DNA from: CAYQIM01 sp964417555
GTDB lineage: Bacteria; Pseudomonadota; Gammaproteobacteria; Diplorickettsiales; Diplorickettsiaceae
NCBI GenBank assembly: GCA_964417555.1
Contig: CAYQIM010000065.1
Span: 89,119 to 153,118, forward strand
Length of the DNA: 64,000 bases
Direction of reading: 5' to 3'
Under the pieces are notes generated by a model, which was not told the DNA's origin, did no database searches, and saw only the letters and a program-made list of their open reading frames with translations. The position numbers and the translations under genes were made by a program. This document shows positions 1 through 8,903 of the stretch, one piece after another. The stretch's first letter is position 1. Every line of letters starts with the position of its first letter.

Positions 1-29
1 CCACTGCTTGTTACTAATGCCACTTGCAT
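1..29 (-). CDS. rplD: Ribosomal protein L4, 5' end only (partial)
   Basis: Only the first nine codons are in the window (reading MQVALVTSS), starting at the ATG complementary to 27-29. A GGAATGG ribosome-binding site lies just upstream and rplC ends 32 bases before it. The identification rests mainly on position: rplD follows rplC in the S10 operon of gammaproteobacteria. Too little protein is visible for a sequence-based call. Confidence 0.6.
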
Positions 30-61
30 ACTGCCATTCCAAATAGGTTAATTTTGCTAAT

Positions 62-733
62 CTATGCTTTTTTTCTTTTATTCTTCATTCTAACTGCAGG
101 TTTTATGACAACACGAGCACCCTGCGCTCCCGGAACAGCACCCTTAATAAGGATTAAATTCCGTTCTGATTCTACTTTCACCACCTCTAAGGACTGAATA
201 GTGCAACGTTTATTACCTAATTGTCCCGCCATCTTTTTGCCCTTAAAAACACGACCAGGTGATTGACGCTGACCTATCGAACCTGGCGCACGGTGAGACA
301 ATGAATTTCCGTGTGTCGCGTCTTGCATTCTAAAATGATGGCGCTTAATAACCCCAGCAAAACCCTTTCCTTTGTTAATCCCTGTCACATCAACCAGTTG
401 ACCTAATGTAAATAAGCCATCAACAGTAAACTCTTTTCCAAGCGTCAAATCTTTCATCAATTCTGAATCTTCATCGTCAAGACGAAATTCAACTAATCCT
501 TTACCTGCCTCGACATTCACTTTAGCAAAATGACCCGCCTCTCCTTTCGATAAACGCGAATGAGATTGTTTTTCTGTTGTCACTTGTACAGATTCATAAC
601 CATCTCGTTCTTTAGTCTTTATCTGAACTACACGATTTGGCAACACTTCAATAAGTGTAACAGGGATGGCTACACCATTTTCAGTATAGACCTGCGTCAT
701 ACCACATTTTCGACCTATTAAACCCATTGTCAT
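62..733 (-). CDS. rplC: 50S ribosomal protein L3
   Basis: Primary rRNA-binding protein that nucleates assembly of the large subunit near the peptidyl-transferase centre. The 223-residue product starts [14 protein letters not shown], the standard L3 N-terminus, and carries the conserved central loop ([10 protein letters not shown], then [15 protein letters not shown] and [12 protein letters not shown]). The first ATG is chosen because AAGG lies 8 bases upstream; a second ATG two codons later would give the more usual MGLIG start. It follows rpsJ by 33 bases and belongs to the S10 operon, here fused to the end of the str operon. No oddities seen. Confidence 0.97.
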   Translation of the reverse strand: MTMGLIGRKCGMTQVYTENGVAIPVTLIEVLPNRVVQIKTKERDGYESVQVTTEKQSHSRLSKGEAGHFAKVNVEAGKGLVEFRLDDEDSELMKDLTLGKEFTVDGLFTLGQLVDVTGINKGKGFAGVIKRHHFRMQDATHGNSLSHRAPGSIGQRQSPGRVFKGKKMAGQLGNKRCTIQSLEVVKVESERNLILIKGAVPGAQGARVVIKPAVRMKNKRKKA

Positions 734-766
734 GATGATTACCTTAATTATTCACTGCAATTTTTT

Positions 767-1102
767 CTATTTTACATCATCGGTTCTTGTCTTGACTTCG
801 ATACTTACTTCGGAAGGCAAATCATCAAGACGCTTTAGTGCATCCGCCGTTTTATCGGTTGAAGCGTAGACATCAATCAATCGCTTATGTGTACGTATTT
901 CATACTGATCGCGGGCATCTTTATCAACATGCGGTGATGTAAGCAAAGTCAGCTTTCTTATCTGCGTAGGCAATGGAATTGGACCACGAAGTATGGCACC
1001 CGTTCGCTTTAAAGAGGCTACAATTTTTTCTGTAGCCTTATCAATTAAACGGTGATCAAACGCACTCAACAGAATACGAAAGTTTTGATTATTTAGAGAC
1101 AT
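767..1102 (-). CDS. rpsJ: 30S ribosomal protein S10
   Basis: Small-subunit protein of the head domain; as NusE it also joins transcription antitermination complexes. The 111 residues contain the S10 core ([20 protein letters not shown], then [20 protein letters not shown] and [13 protein letters not shown]). It is slightly longer than the usual 103 because of a short leader (MSLNNQN) and a longer tail. It lies 20 bases downstream of tuf, so the str and S10 operons are contiguous here without a large gap. Confidence 0.97.
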   Translation of the reverse strand: MSLNNQNFRILLSAFDHRLIDKATEKIVASLKRTGAILRGPIPLPTQIRKLTLLTSPHVDKDARDQYEIRTHKRLIDVYASTDKTADALKRLDDLPSEVSIEVKTRTDDVK

Positions 1103-1122
1103 ATATATTTCCTACCGAGCAA

Positions 1123-2337
1123 CTACGCCTTTTTACCTTTCTTCAAAAGCTTTGTGACAATTCCAGAACCTACTGTTCTCCCACCTTCACGTATAGCAAA
1201 GCGAGATTGCTCTTCCATGGCAACACCAAAATCATTCATCAACGTTACGATAATCTTCACGTTATCGCCCGGCATCGCCATTTCAGTACCTTCAGGTAGT
1301 TGGATGGTACCTGTAACGTCAGTGGTTCTAAAGTAAAACTGAGGTTTATAGTTATTCATGAAAGGTGTATGACGCCCCCCTTCTTCTTTACTTAACACAT
1401 AAATTTCAGCTTCAAACTCTACATAAGCTTCCACACTGCCTGGTTTTGCTAATACTTGACCACGTTCAACATCTTCACGCTTCAAGCCACGAAGTAAAGC
1501 ACCGATGTTGTCGCCGGCTTCGCCTTGATCAAGCAGTTTACGAAACATTTCCACACCGGTAACCGCCGTTTTTTGTACAGGTCTTAGACCAACCGCTTCA
1601 ACTTCTTCTCCAACCTTAATAACACCACGCTCTACACGGCCCGTTACTACAGTTCCGCGACCGGAAATAGAAAATACGTCTTCTACCGGCATCAAAAAGG
1701 GCTTATCAGTTTCTCGAGTTGGCTCTTTAAAATATTCATCCATTGCTTTAGCTAGCGCATAGACACCGCCGCCTTCACAATCACCCTCTAAGGCCTTTTT
1801 AGCCGATCCTTTAATAACAGGGATATCATCGCCAGGAAAATCATATTTGCTCAAAAGTTCTCTAACTTCCATTTCTACTAAATCTAATAATTCAGGATCA
1901 TCTACCATATCGCATTTATTCATAAATACGACCATAGAAGGTACACCAACCTGTTTAGCTAACAGAATATGTTCACGTGTTTGGGGCATAGGACCATCTG
2001 CCGCACTTACGACGAGGATAGCTCCATCCATTTGCGCCGCACCGGTTATCATGTTTTTTACATAGTCAGCGTGACCTGGACAGTCCACGTGTGCATAATG
2101 GCGACTTTCCGTTTCATATTCGACGTGCGAAGTAGCAATCGTAATACCGCGGGCCTTTTCTTCAGGCGCTTTGTCAATTTCGTCAAACGCTTTCACTTCC
2201 CCACCAAATTTCTCTGCCATACATTTGGTAATAGCGGCAGTTAACGTCGTTTTACCATGATCGACGTGACCGATGGTACCAACATTTAAGTGGGGTTTAT
2301 TTCTTTCAAACTTTGATTTACCACCAGGAGCGGCCAT
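1123..2337 (-). CDS. tuf: Elongation factor Tu
   Basis: GTPase that delivers aminoacyl-tRNA to the ribosomal A site. The 404-residue protein has G1 GHVDHGKTT, the switch I region [15 protein letters not shown]3 DCPGHADY, G4 NKCDM and G5 GSAKKALEG, followed by domains 2 and 3. The N-terminus ([16 protein letters not shown]) is a few residues longer than the Escherichia coli form. TGAGG precedes the ATG. It sits between fusA and rpsJ, the tufA position. It is the only tuf in the window although the second usual location (between tRNA-Thr and secE) is also covered. Confidence 0.98.
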   Translation of the reverse strand: MAAPGGKSKFERNKPHLNVGTIGHVDHGKTTLTAAITKCMAEKFGGEVKAFDEIDKAPEEKARGITIATSHVEYETESRHYAHVDCPGHADYVKNMITGAAQMDGAILVVSAADGPMPQTREHILLAKQVGVPSMVVFMNKCDMVDDPELLDLVEMEVRELLSKYDFPGDDIPVIKGSAKKALEGDCEGGGVYALAKAMDEYFKEPTRETDKPFLMPVEDVFSISGRGTVVTGRVERGVIKVGEEVEAVGLRPVQKTAVTGVEMFRKLLDQGEAGDNIGALLRGLKREDVERGQVLAKPGSVEAYVEFEAEIYVLSKEEGGRHTPFMNNYKPQFYFRTTDVTGTIQLPEGTEMAMPGDNVKIIVTLMNDFGVAMEEQSRFAIREGGRTVGSGIVTKLLKKGKKA

Positions 2338-2371
2338 AATATTTACCTCAATAACAATGAATAACTAGCTT

Positions 2372-4483
2372 TTAATCACTACCTTTTTTAGAAATAACAC
2401 CGTCTGCTACATTCTTTGGAGCCTCATTATATTTAGCAAACTCCATCGTATAAGTTGCGCGTCCTTGTGTCGCTGAGCGCAAATCAGTGGCATAACCAAA
2501 CATCTCTGAAAGGGGTACCTCAGCGCGTACCATTTTACCACCACCAGCCGGCAAGTCTTCCATACCTTGCAAAATTCCGCGACGTCGATTGAGATCACCC
2601 ATCACATCACCCATATACTCTTCGGGCGTAACCACCTCAACTCGCATAATAGGCTCTAATAACACAGGGTTTGCTTTACGCGCACCTTCTTTAAATGCCA
2701 TCGAACCGGCAATTTTAAAGGCCATTTCGCTAGAGTCGACATCGTGATAAGAACCATCAAAAAGTGTTACCTTGACATCGACAACAGGATAACCTGCTAT
2801 TACACCATTTTCTAACTGTTCTTTAATACCTTTATCAACGGCAGGAATATACTCTTTAGGAATAACTCCACCAACGATAGCATTAACAAACTCATAACCT
2901 TTACCGGCCTCTAATGGGTCAAGTTTTACCCAAACGTGACCGAATTGACCACGGCCACCACTTTGACGGATAAATTTGCCTTCTTGTTCTACCGATTTAC
3001 GGATCGTTTCTCGATAAGCCACTTGTGGCTTACCGACGTTAGCTTCTACACTAAATTCGCGCTTCATACGATCAACAATGATCTCCAGATGAAGCTCGCC
3101 CATACCTGAAATAATAGTTTGACCGGATTCTTCATCAACACGCACACGAAAAGAAGGGTCTTCTTGTGCTAACTTACTAAGCGCAATACCCATTTTCTCT
3201 TGATCCGCCTTAGTTTTAGGCTCTACCGCAACCGAAATAACCGGCTCAGGAAACTCCATACGCTCTAAGGTGATAACATTATCCGAATCACAAAGTGTAT
3301 CCCCAGTAGTCGTATTCTTAAGACCTACTGCTGCAGCAATATCACCCGCCCTAACTTCTTTAATTTCTTCGCGAGAATTCGCATGCATTTGTACAATTCG
3401 ACCAATACGTTCTTTTTTACTTTTAACGGGGTTATAAACACTATCCCCACTCTTAACAACACCTGAATAAACCCTAAAGTAGGCTAAAGAACCCACAAAA
3501 GGATCAGTCGCAATTTTAAAAGCAAGCGCAGCAAAAGGAGCCTCATCGCTTGAAGGTCTGTCGGCAACTGTCTGAGCGGCGTCATCCAACACGCCCTTAA
3601 TCGGCGGCACATCGTTAGGCGCCGGTAAATATTCAATGACACCATCTAGCATTGCCTGCACACCTTTATTTTTAAAGGCTGAGCCGCACAATACCGGAAC
3701 AATTTTGTTAGTTAACGTTAAACTACGCAGCGCCTTTTTAATTTCCTCAACACTAAACGCTTCACCTTCCAAATAACGTTCGGTCATCTCATCGGAAGCC
3801 TCGGCAATAACTTCCATCAATTTATTGTGCCAATTCTCAGATTCCGCTTGCAGAGCCGATGGAATATCACGGTATTCAAACTTCGTTCCCTGCGATTCTT
3901 CCTCCCAATAAATGGCCTTCATTTGAATCAAGTCGATAACGCCTTCAAAGTTTTCTTCTGCACCAATCGGCAAATGGATAGGAACAGGACGCCCACCCAA
4001 ACGTTTTTCAATTTGATCAACTACACGCAAGAAATTAGCACCTGCTCTATCCATTTTATTGACAAAGGCTAGGCGGGGCACCTGATATTTATTGGCTTGA
4101 CGCCATACTGTTTCCGATTGAGGCTCAACGCCGCTGACAGCACAGAAAACAACACATGCACCATCGAGAACTCGCAACGAACGTTCGACTTCAATCGTAA
4201 AATCAACGTGACCGGGAGTGTCAATAATATTAATTCGATACTTTGGAAACTGGCCCGCCATCCCACTCCAAAAACAAGTCGTTGCTGCCGAAGTAATGGT
4301 TATACCGCGTTCCTGTTCTTGCTCCATCCAATCCATGGTAGCCGTACCTTCGTGTACTTCGCCTAACTTATGCGATACACCGGTATAAAACAAAATCCGC
4401 TCAGTTGTTGTTGTTTTTCCCGCATCAATATGGGCGATAATTCCAATATTTCGGTAGCGGTCTATAGGCGTCTGTCGGTCCAC
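2372..4483 (-). CDS. fusA: Elongation factor G
   Basis: Ribosomal translocase GTPase. The protein has the G1 motif [35 protein letters not shown] and NKMDRAGA, then the EF-G domains II to V, about 700 residues in all. I place the start at GTG 4483 ([15 protein letters not shown]) because AGAAGG lies 9 bases upstream. An in-frame TTG at 4489 is only 3 bases from that Shine-Dalgarno and is less likely. It lies between rpsG and tuf in the str operon, with short gaps of 29 and 34 bases. Confidence 0.97.
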   Translation of the reverse strand: MDRQTPIDRYRNIGIIAHIDAGKTTTTERILFYTGVSHKLGEVHEGTATMDWMEQEQERGITITSAATTCFWSGMAGQFPKYRINIIDTPGHVDFTIEVERSLRVLDGACVVFCAVSGVEPQSETVWRQANKYQVPRLAFVNKMDRAGANFLRVVDQIEKRLGGRPVPIHLPIGAEENFEGVIDLIQMKAIYWEEESQGTKFEYRDIPSALQAESENWHNKLMEVIAEASDEMTERYLEGEAFSVEEIKKALRSLTLTNKIVPVLCGSAFKNKGVQAMLDGVIEYLPAPNDVPPIKGVLDDAAQTVADRPSSDEAPFAALAFKIATDPFVGSLAYFRVYSGVVKSGDSVYNPVKSKKERIGRIVQMHANSREEIKEVRAGDIAAAVGLKNTTTGDTLCDSDNVITLERMEFPEPVISVAVEPKTKADQEKMGIALSKLAQEDPSFRVRVDEESGQTIISGMGELHLEIIVDRMKREFSVEANVGKPQVAYRETIRKSVEQEGKFIRQSGGRGQFGHVWVKLDPLEAGKGYEFVNAIVGGVIPKEYIPAVDKGIKEQLENGVIAGYPVVDVKVTLFDGSYHDVDSSEMAFKIAGSMAFKEGARKANPVLLEPIMRVEVVTPEEYMGDVMGDLNRRRGILQGMEDLPAGGGKMVRAEVPLSEMFGYATDLRSATQGRATYTMEFAKYNEAPKNVADGVISKKGSD

Positions 4484-4512
4484 TCTCAATTACCTTCTAA
4501 ATGTTTTTTAAA

Positions 4513-5052
4513 TTAGCTCCAACGGAAATGTGCAAAAGCTTGATTTGCTTTTGCCATACGATGAGTATCTTCACGTTTTTTAACAGCGATGCCTTTATTG
4601 TCGTAAGCATCCAAAATCTCAGCGGCAAGGCGTTGCGCCATGGTTTTTTCACTGCGCCCTGCAGCCGCCACCTTAAGCCAGCGCATGGCTAATGCGGTAC
4701 GACGTGAAGGACGTACTTCGACAGGAATCTGGTAAGTCGATCCCCCTACACGTCTTGCCCTTACTTCAACGTTAGGACGAATATTATCTAAAGCTTGATC
4801 AAATATAGCGAGCAACGCATCAGAATCTAAGCCTTGCTTAGTATCACCCTCAATACCGCCTTCTTCGTCAACTTTTTTAGACTTATCTTTTAGACGCACA
4901 TCTAATCTTTCTAATGCTCCATAGACAATCTTTTCAGCAACAGCCTTTTTACCATTTTTCATAATGGAATTTATAAACTTACTGAGCAATTCATTCTTGA
5001 ATTTGGGGTCAGGAAGTATCACTCTTTTGGCGGCGACGCGTCTTCTTGGCAT
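4513..5052 (-). CDS. rpsG: 30S ribosomal protein S7, with internal insertion
   Basis: Primary 16S rRNA-binding protein of the 30S head and translational regulator of the str operon in enterics. The 179 residues begin [18 protein letters not shown] and include [31 protein letters not shown] and the tail [13 protein letters not shown]. Between GALERLD and [12 protein letters not shown], where most S7 proteins have a short loop, lies a charged insertion of roughly 20-25 residues (around positions 52-76). From memory, Coxiella S7 has an insertion at the same place, which supports the taxonomic assignment. Gap to rpsL is 25 bases. Confidence 0.97.
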   Translation of the reverse strand: MPRRRVAAKRVILPDPKFKNELLSKFINSIMKNGKKAVAEKIVYGALERLDVRLKDKSKKVDEEGGIEGDTKQGLDSDALLAIFDQALDNIRPNVEVRARRVGGSTYQIPVEVRPSRRTALAMRWLKVAAAGRSEKTMAQRLAAEILDAYDNKGIAVKKREDTHRMAKANQAFAHFRWS

Positions 5053-5077
5053 AATTCAATTCCTAGCTAATTTACAT

Positions 5078-5455
5078 TTATTTATCTTTGGGCCGTTTGG
5101 CACCATATTTACTACGTCCTTGCTTACGATTGGCAACACCAGAAGTATCTAACGCACCCCGTACAATATGATAACGGACACCTGGCAAGTCTTTTACACG
5201 ACCGCCTCGGATAAGTATCACAGAGTGCTCCTGCAGATTATGGCCTTCACCACCGATATACGTGGTAACTTCCATGCCATTTGTCAAACGTACTCGCGCT
5301 ACTTTACGTAAAGCGGAGTTTGGTTTCTTAGGCGTCACGATATAAACACGTGTACAAACCCCTCTTTTTTGAGGGCATTCTGCCAAGGCAGGCACCATTG
5401 ACTTAGCACGTCTTTGTATTCGTGGCTTTCGGACTAACTGGTTAATTGTGGCCAT
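5078..5455 (-). CDS. rpsL: 30S ribosomal protein S12
   Basis: Decoding-site protein of the small subunit and first gene of the str operon. The 125 residues match the family along their length, with [32 protein letters not shown] and [13 protein letters not shown]. The lysine mutated in many streptomycin-resistant strains (in TPKKPNSA) is wild type, as is the second site in GGRVKDLPG, so no resistance change is visible. A consensus sigma-70 promoter lies about 120 bases upstream. Confidence 0.98.
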   Translation of the reverse strand: MATINQLVRKPRIQRRAKSMVPALAECPQKRGVCTRVYIVTPKKPNSALRKVARVRLTNGMEVTTYIGGEGHNLQEHSVILIRGGRVKDLPGVRYHIVRGALDTSGVANRKQGRSKYGAKRPKDK

Positions 5456-5571
5456 TCAAAATCTACTCAAAAATGTGGCTTTTAATATAAAAATACGGGT
5501 CCCGCTAACACTTTTTAACTGTTAACTTTTGACCCGACAAAATCTTTCTTCATCAAACGAAGAGGGGCGGG

Positions 5572-5600
5572 ATTGTAAAGAGACCGCTCTGAGATGTCAA
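5572..5600 (-). promoter_or_regulatory. Sigma-70 promoter of the str operon
   Basis: On the minus strand a perfect -35 TTGACA (5595-5600) is followed by a 17-base spacer and a -10 TACAAT (5572-5577). It lies about 120 bases upstream of rpsL and points at it. With the preceding 971-residue gene in place, the str operon therefore has its own strong promoter and need not depend on rpoBC read-through. Confidence 0.8.
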
Positions 5601-5709
5601 GTATCGGCGTCGTTTTCTCTTGTTATTTTTCACTAAAAATCCGTGTTTTTTTAGCCCTCTAGTAACCCTCTAGACTGCAAACACAGCAGAACAACACTCA
5701 ATCATTGAA

Positions 5710-5727
5710 CCCCGGCTCTCGCCGGGG
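5710..5727. terminator. GC-rich hairpin after the 971-residue gene
   Basis: A perfect 7-bp stem (CCCCGGC/GCCGGGG) with loop TCTC lies 12 bases beyond the stop codon of the minus-strand gene that ends at 5739. There is no good T-tract after it on the minus strand, so it may be a weak terminator or mRNA 3'-end stabiliser. The rest of 5456-5738 holds only the str promoter and leader. Confidence 0.45.
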
Positions 5728-5738
5728 CGACATAGAAA

Positions 5739-8654
5739 CTAAGCCCCTACTGTTACCGTCGGTATGATAACTGCGTCGGTTTCGTGAAACTGTTCATCCG
5801 TGACAGTTGGCAGTTGAAAAAACGCACCTCTACCTGTCATCGCTTTCATCGTTAAGGGAAAATCAATCCTTAGATTAGACGTACAATAAGCTATTACTTT
5901 TGCCAAAAATTGCTCAATCATCGCCATCCCAAGAGTAATAGCCACTGGTATCTTAAGCGCTGTTGGCAGTACAATAAGCTGAGTATTGTAGCTACCTTTC
6001 TGAGGGCTTTCCTCGACCCTAAGACCACCCATTTTAGCCGATAAGCTAGTTTCATGCTGCGCTTTGCCTTTAGCAGGCGGCTTGTATTGTAGCGCCTTTA
6101 ACAATAATGATATAAAAAAGTCTATTATGATTTCAAGCCAGTTTCGTTCTCTAAAGAAAAGTGGCTTTAGTCGTTCATCAGCGCAATCTATGTCGACTTT
6201 ATTAACCATGGCATCAAGCTTATAACCGCTTTTATCCTTGCTAGCTATCACTGAAATAGAGGAGTCGGTTCGGTAATAGTATCCTCCATGCTTAGGTGGA
6301 ATTCCTTTATCATCGCCATCTCCGTCTTTTTGTAGCGTCTTTTTTGTATCGTAAGTATTTATCTCTTGCACTTGAATACCATTCGCCAACGGAGAAAAGT
6401 TTATTTGATAACCCTCTTTGGATTCCACGTAGATGACTTCGACGTGACTATCGGCATCATTTTGTTGAGTTTGTAATTTAGAAAACAAGTGGCCAAATAC
6501 ATGCTGAAAACCACCTTGGTGAAAAGCATAGCGAATGCGTTCTAAGTAGGCTTTTTTCAAGTCCTTATCTTCTACCTTATAAAGCAACTTCTCTTCAATA
6601 AATTTTATTACATCCTCTTCATTTTCAAACTCTTTACCCCCGCGCCATTCTTTAACGCTGATACCACTGATAAAATAGACTTCCCAATTTCGCCTCCAGT
6701 CTTCCAGAAAATTACCCTTACTTTTTGCCAGTACTTTTTCTTTTATCTCCTCCAACTCTTGTTGCAAAATAGGATAGTTAAAGACTTCCTCAGGTAATTT
6801 ACTTTTTTTAGGCTTATTTAAGCGTGCGAATTGAGTTTGTGTGCGCATAGCATCCGCATCTAACTCGATATCACCTGGTAAAAAGGTAGATGGATTAACT
6901 AAACCTTCAGCACCAGGCGCATTTTGCGAAGCCACGGATTGGTGATGGCCTGACTCAAACAAAGTCTTAATAATTTGTAAATAAAGTGCTCTATCTTCTG
7001 GCGTGTCATCAAAGCGAGGAAATCTTCCATACCGTTCATAGAATACTTCTGCCGCATCAATAGCCGCCGATGCACCACCCGTACGGTCCTTACCACTTTT
7101 ACACGCTACACAAGACCAACCACCAATACAATCGACAATAATAACTTCAAGGGCACTGGTTAACGATTGGCGATGGCGCTCATCACCTAACTCAAATGAA
7201 CCTTGCCCGGCCGGAATCGACAACAAGCTTTTTAAGGCACTTAACAATCTTGCCGTTTCTTTATTATTGAATACCGCTTTTATCGTTCGGTCATCACCAA
7301 ACTTTTCGAACAGTTTTATTAAGTCCTTTTTATCCCCTTCAGACACGCTGCCTTTTGACTCGCAATGTTCAAACTTAGCTATCAATGAATTTAAAAATTC
7401 TGCGTTTTGAGGTGCTAAAGACCTTGCTATGAATAGGCCAAATCCATCGCCTGGCTTAGCTATTAAGCTTTCTTCGAATTCCGCTAGGGGGCGCAAGTAA
7501 CGAGAAACAGCACCCAACATTTTCGCCATATTCAAATCATTACGTTCTGTTTGCTCCGGATAACTACCAAGACGACGTAATATATTGTACGGACGATTCG
7601 TTGACAGTAAGGTGATCTTTTTAAATGTGTGCCCTTTATATTGCAAACTTCCAGCGTCAGTAACTTTCAAACCATGTGTTTCTAAAAACGCTTTGTGTTC
7701 CTCAGCCTTAGGATTCGCTAACGCCAGCTGAAAACGCGCAACCGCTTCCTCTTTCCTCTCGTAGATCTGTGTATCATTATCGCTAGCATCTAAAATATAT
7801 TGGCTCTTGAAATCAGCCGGCTTTCCAGGTGACAAAAGTGATTGCATTAAAACAACCGCTTTTATTTCTTCTTCAGCACCAATCTTTTTTTCAGCCAATA
7901 GCTCATCTAAGCTTGATATGAGCAGAACACCTGTATTTAAAACGGTTATGCGAAATACCTCTTGAGCATCCGCACCCCACTTCTGCAAATCAACGTGTTT
8001 CAGTAAATCAACCGGCACCGGTGTCGCATGACGATTGTAAGATAAGGACTCCACCCCGTTAATAACTAAAGAATGCTGCGAAAAATTAGCCAGTCCAAGC
8101 ACATGACGCAAAGAAGAAGGTATGGGTTTATCAGCTAACTCCCGTTTTTTATCTTTGATAAGGTTTTGTAGCCAAACAGGCAACCATTGAAACCAAAGCG
8201 GCGGCGTTTCGCTAACAACCTTTTCATATTCTTGGCGCAAAAGCTCATCGCCAGTATGAGGTGTTTCGCTTAGAATAATATCATCGCCAACCGTTTCAAG
8301 CGTTTCGCGTCCCTTAAGCCATGCTGAATAGCATTCGGCTGTTCGTAGTGAACCAAAAGGATCTGTTAGCGTCGTATATTCGACTAATAGTGCTTCGTAT
8401 TTGCTAAGTAATCCGTCAAAGAGTTGTTTTTTTTTCTTAAAAGTTAACGATTCATCAAGTGCATTAAGATAGTTAAAATAAAGTGCTTCTATTCTTTTAT
8501 TTAACTGAGATGTATCAAACGAATTACGTCCCCTTCTCCAATCTTGTTCAGGCAAGTACTTTATCAGCAACAACATCCCTTCTTTATAAGATTCGCCGCG
8601 AAGACTAAAGTTTTTGTCTAAGGCCATTTTTTCTGTATCAGTTGTTTTCGTCAT
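5739..8654 (-). CDS. Putative Dot/Icm effector, SopB/SidF-type phosphoinositide phosphatase
   Basis: The 971-residue protein carries CKSGKDRTGG with catalytic Cys518 and Arg524. This CX5R loop with paired lysines is shared by SopB/IpgD, the INPP4 inositol-polyphosphate 4-phosphatases and Legionella SidF/SidP. Downstream, a SVASQNAPGAEGL segment resembles the substrate-pocket region I recall from those bacterial phosphatases. Hydrophobic stretches near residues 836-850 and 893-921 could attach it to membranes, as in SidF. No signal peptide is seen. The start is ATG 8654: GGAGGG lies 7 bases upstream, whereas the longer frame begins with TTG and has no such site. The gene is wedged between rpoC and rpsL. 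The likely role is dephosphorylating host phosphoinositides after translocation (inference); substrate is unknown. Confidence 0.75.
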   Translation of the reverse strand: MTKTTDTEKMALDKNFSLRGESYKEGMLLLIKYLPEQDWRRGRNSFDTSQLNKRIEALYFNYLNALDESLTFKKKKQLFDGLLSKYEALLVEYTTLTDPFGSLRTAECYSAWLKGRETLETVGDDIILSETPHTGDELLRQEYEKVVSETPPLWFQWLPVWLQNLIKDKKRELADKPIPSSLRHVLGLANFSQHSLVINGVESLSYNRHATPVPVDLLKHVDLQKWGADAQEVFRITVLNTGVLLISSLDELLAEKKIGAEEEIKAVVLMQSLLSPGKPADFKSQYILDASDNDTQIYERKEEAVARFQLALANPKAEEHKAFLETHGLKVTDAGSLQYKGHTFKKITLLSTNRPYNILRRLGSYPEQTERNDLNMAKMLGAVSRYLRPLAEFEESLIAKPGDGFGLFIARSLAPQNAEFLNSLIAKFEHCESKGSVSEGDKKDLIKLFEKFGDDRTIKAVFNNKETARLLSALKSLLSIPAGQGSFELGDERHRQSLTSALEVIIVDCIGGWSCVACKSGKDRTGGASAAIDAAEVFYERYGRFPRFDDTPEDRALYLQIIKTLFESGHHQSVASQNAPGAEGLVNPSTFLPGDIELDADAMRTQTQFARLNKPKKSKLPEEVFNYPILQQELEEIKEKVLAKSKGNFLEDWRRNWEVYFISGISVKEWRGGKEFENEEDVIKFIEEKLLYKVEDKDLKKAYLERIRYAFHQGGFQHVFGHLFSKLQTQQNDADSHVEVIYVESKEGYQINFSPLANGIQVQEINTYDTKKTLQKDGDGDDKGIPPKHGGYYYRTDSSISVIASKDKSGYKLDAMVNKVDIDCADERLKPLFFRERNWLEIIIDFFISLLLKALQYKPPAKGKAQHETSLSAKMGGLRVEESPQKGSYNTQLIVLPTALKIPVAITLGMAMIEQFLAKVIAYCTSNLRIDFPLTMKAMTGRGAFFQLPTVTDEQFHETDAVIIPTVTVGA

Positions 8655-8723
8655 AAAGCAGCCCTCCGCTTTTTGTTTCAAACCTTCTTTTTTCTAATTG
8701 CATTAATTACATTACATCAGACA

Positions 8724-8743
8724 ATTCTTAAAAAAAAATTAAA
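8724..8743 (-). promoter_or_regulatory. Weak PmrA-like direct repeat upstream of the phosphatase gene
   Basis: Read on the minus strand, TTTAATTTT-TT-TTTAAGAAT has two TTAA cores exactly 11 bases apart, as in the PmrA box cTTAATATT-N2-cTTAATATT of Legionella and Coxiella. It matches 7/9 and 6/9 positions and ends about 70 bases before the ATG. The AT-rich context makes a chance match possible. Confidence 0.35.
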
Positions 8744-8744
8744 T

Positions 8745-8798
8745 ATAGGTAGCACTTGAGCACTTTGCCTAAAGGGCGTCAAATTGAAAGCTACCTAT
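8745..8798. repeat. Perfect 9-bp inverted repeat with 36-base loop
   Basis: ATAGGTAGC (8745-8753) and GCTACCTAT (8790-8798) are perfect inverted copies in the gap between rpoC and the phosphatase gene. The pair lies just upstream of the PmrA-like repeat. It could be an operator, a leader stem or a decayed small repeat; no further copy was noticed in the window. Confidence 0.4.
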
Positions 8799-8830
8799 TT
8801 TGCTTAAAATATAATAAGAAAAATTCAAAC

Positions 8831-8861
8831 AAAAAAAATGCACCATAAAGGTGCATTTTTT
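8831..8861 (-). terminator. Rho-independent terminator of rpoBC
   Basis: Stem TGCACC/GGTGCA (8839-8844 and 8850-8855) with a 5-base loop. It is preceded on the plus strand by eight A (8831-8838) and followed by six T, so it terminates on the minus strand with a U8 tract and could also work on the other strand. It lies 43 bases after the rpoC stop. Confidence 0.85.
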
Positions 8862-8903
8862 CCAACTCAGCTTATAATTCACACAAAGTGACAATTACTT
8901 TTA

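Noticed and set aside
5078..5455. Streptomycin-resistance mutation in rpsL
   Set aside because: The lysine in TPKKPNSA and the GGRVKDLPG site are wild type.
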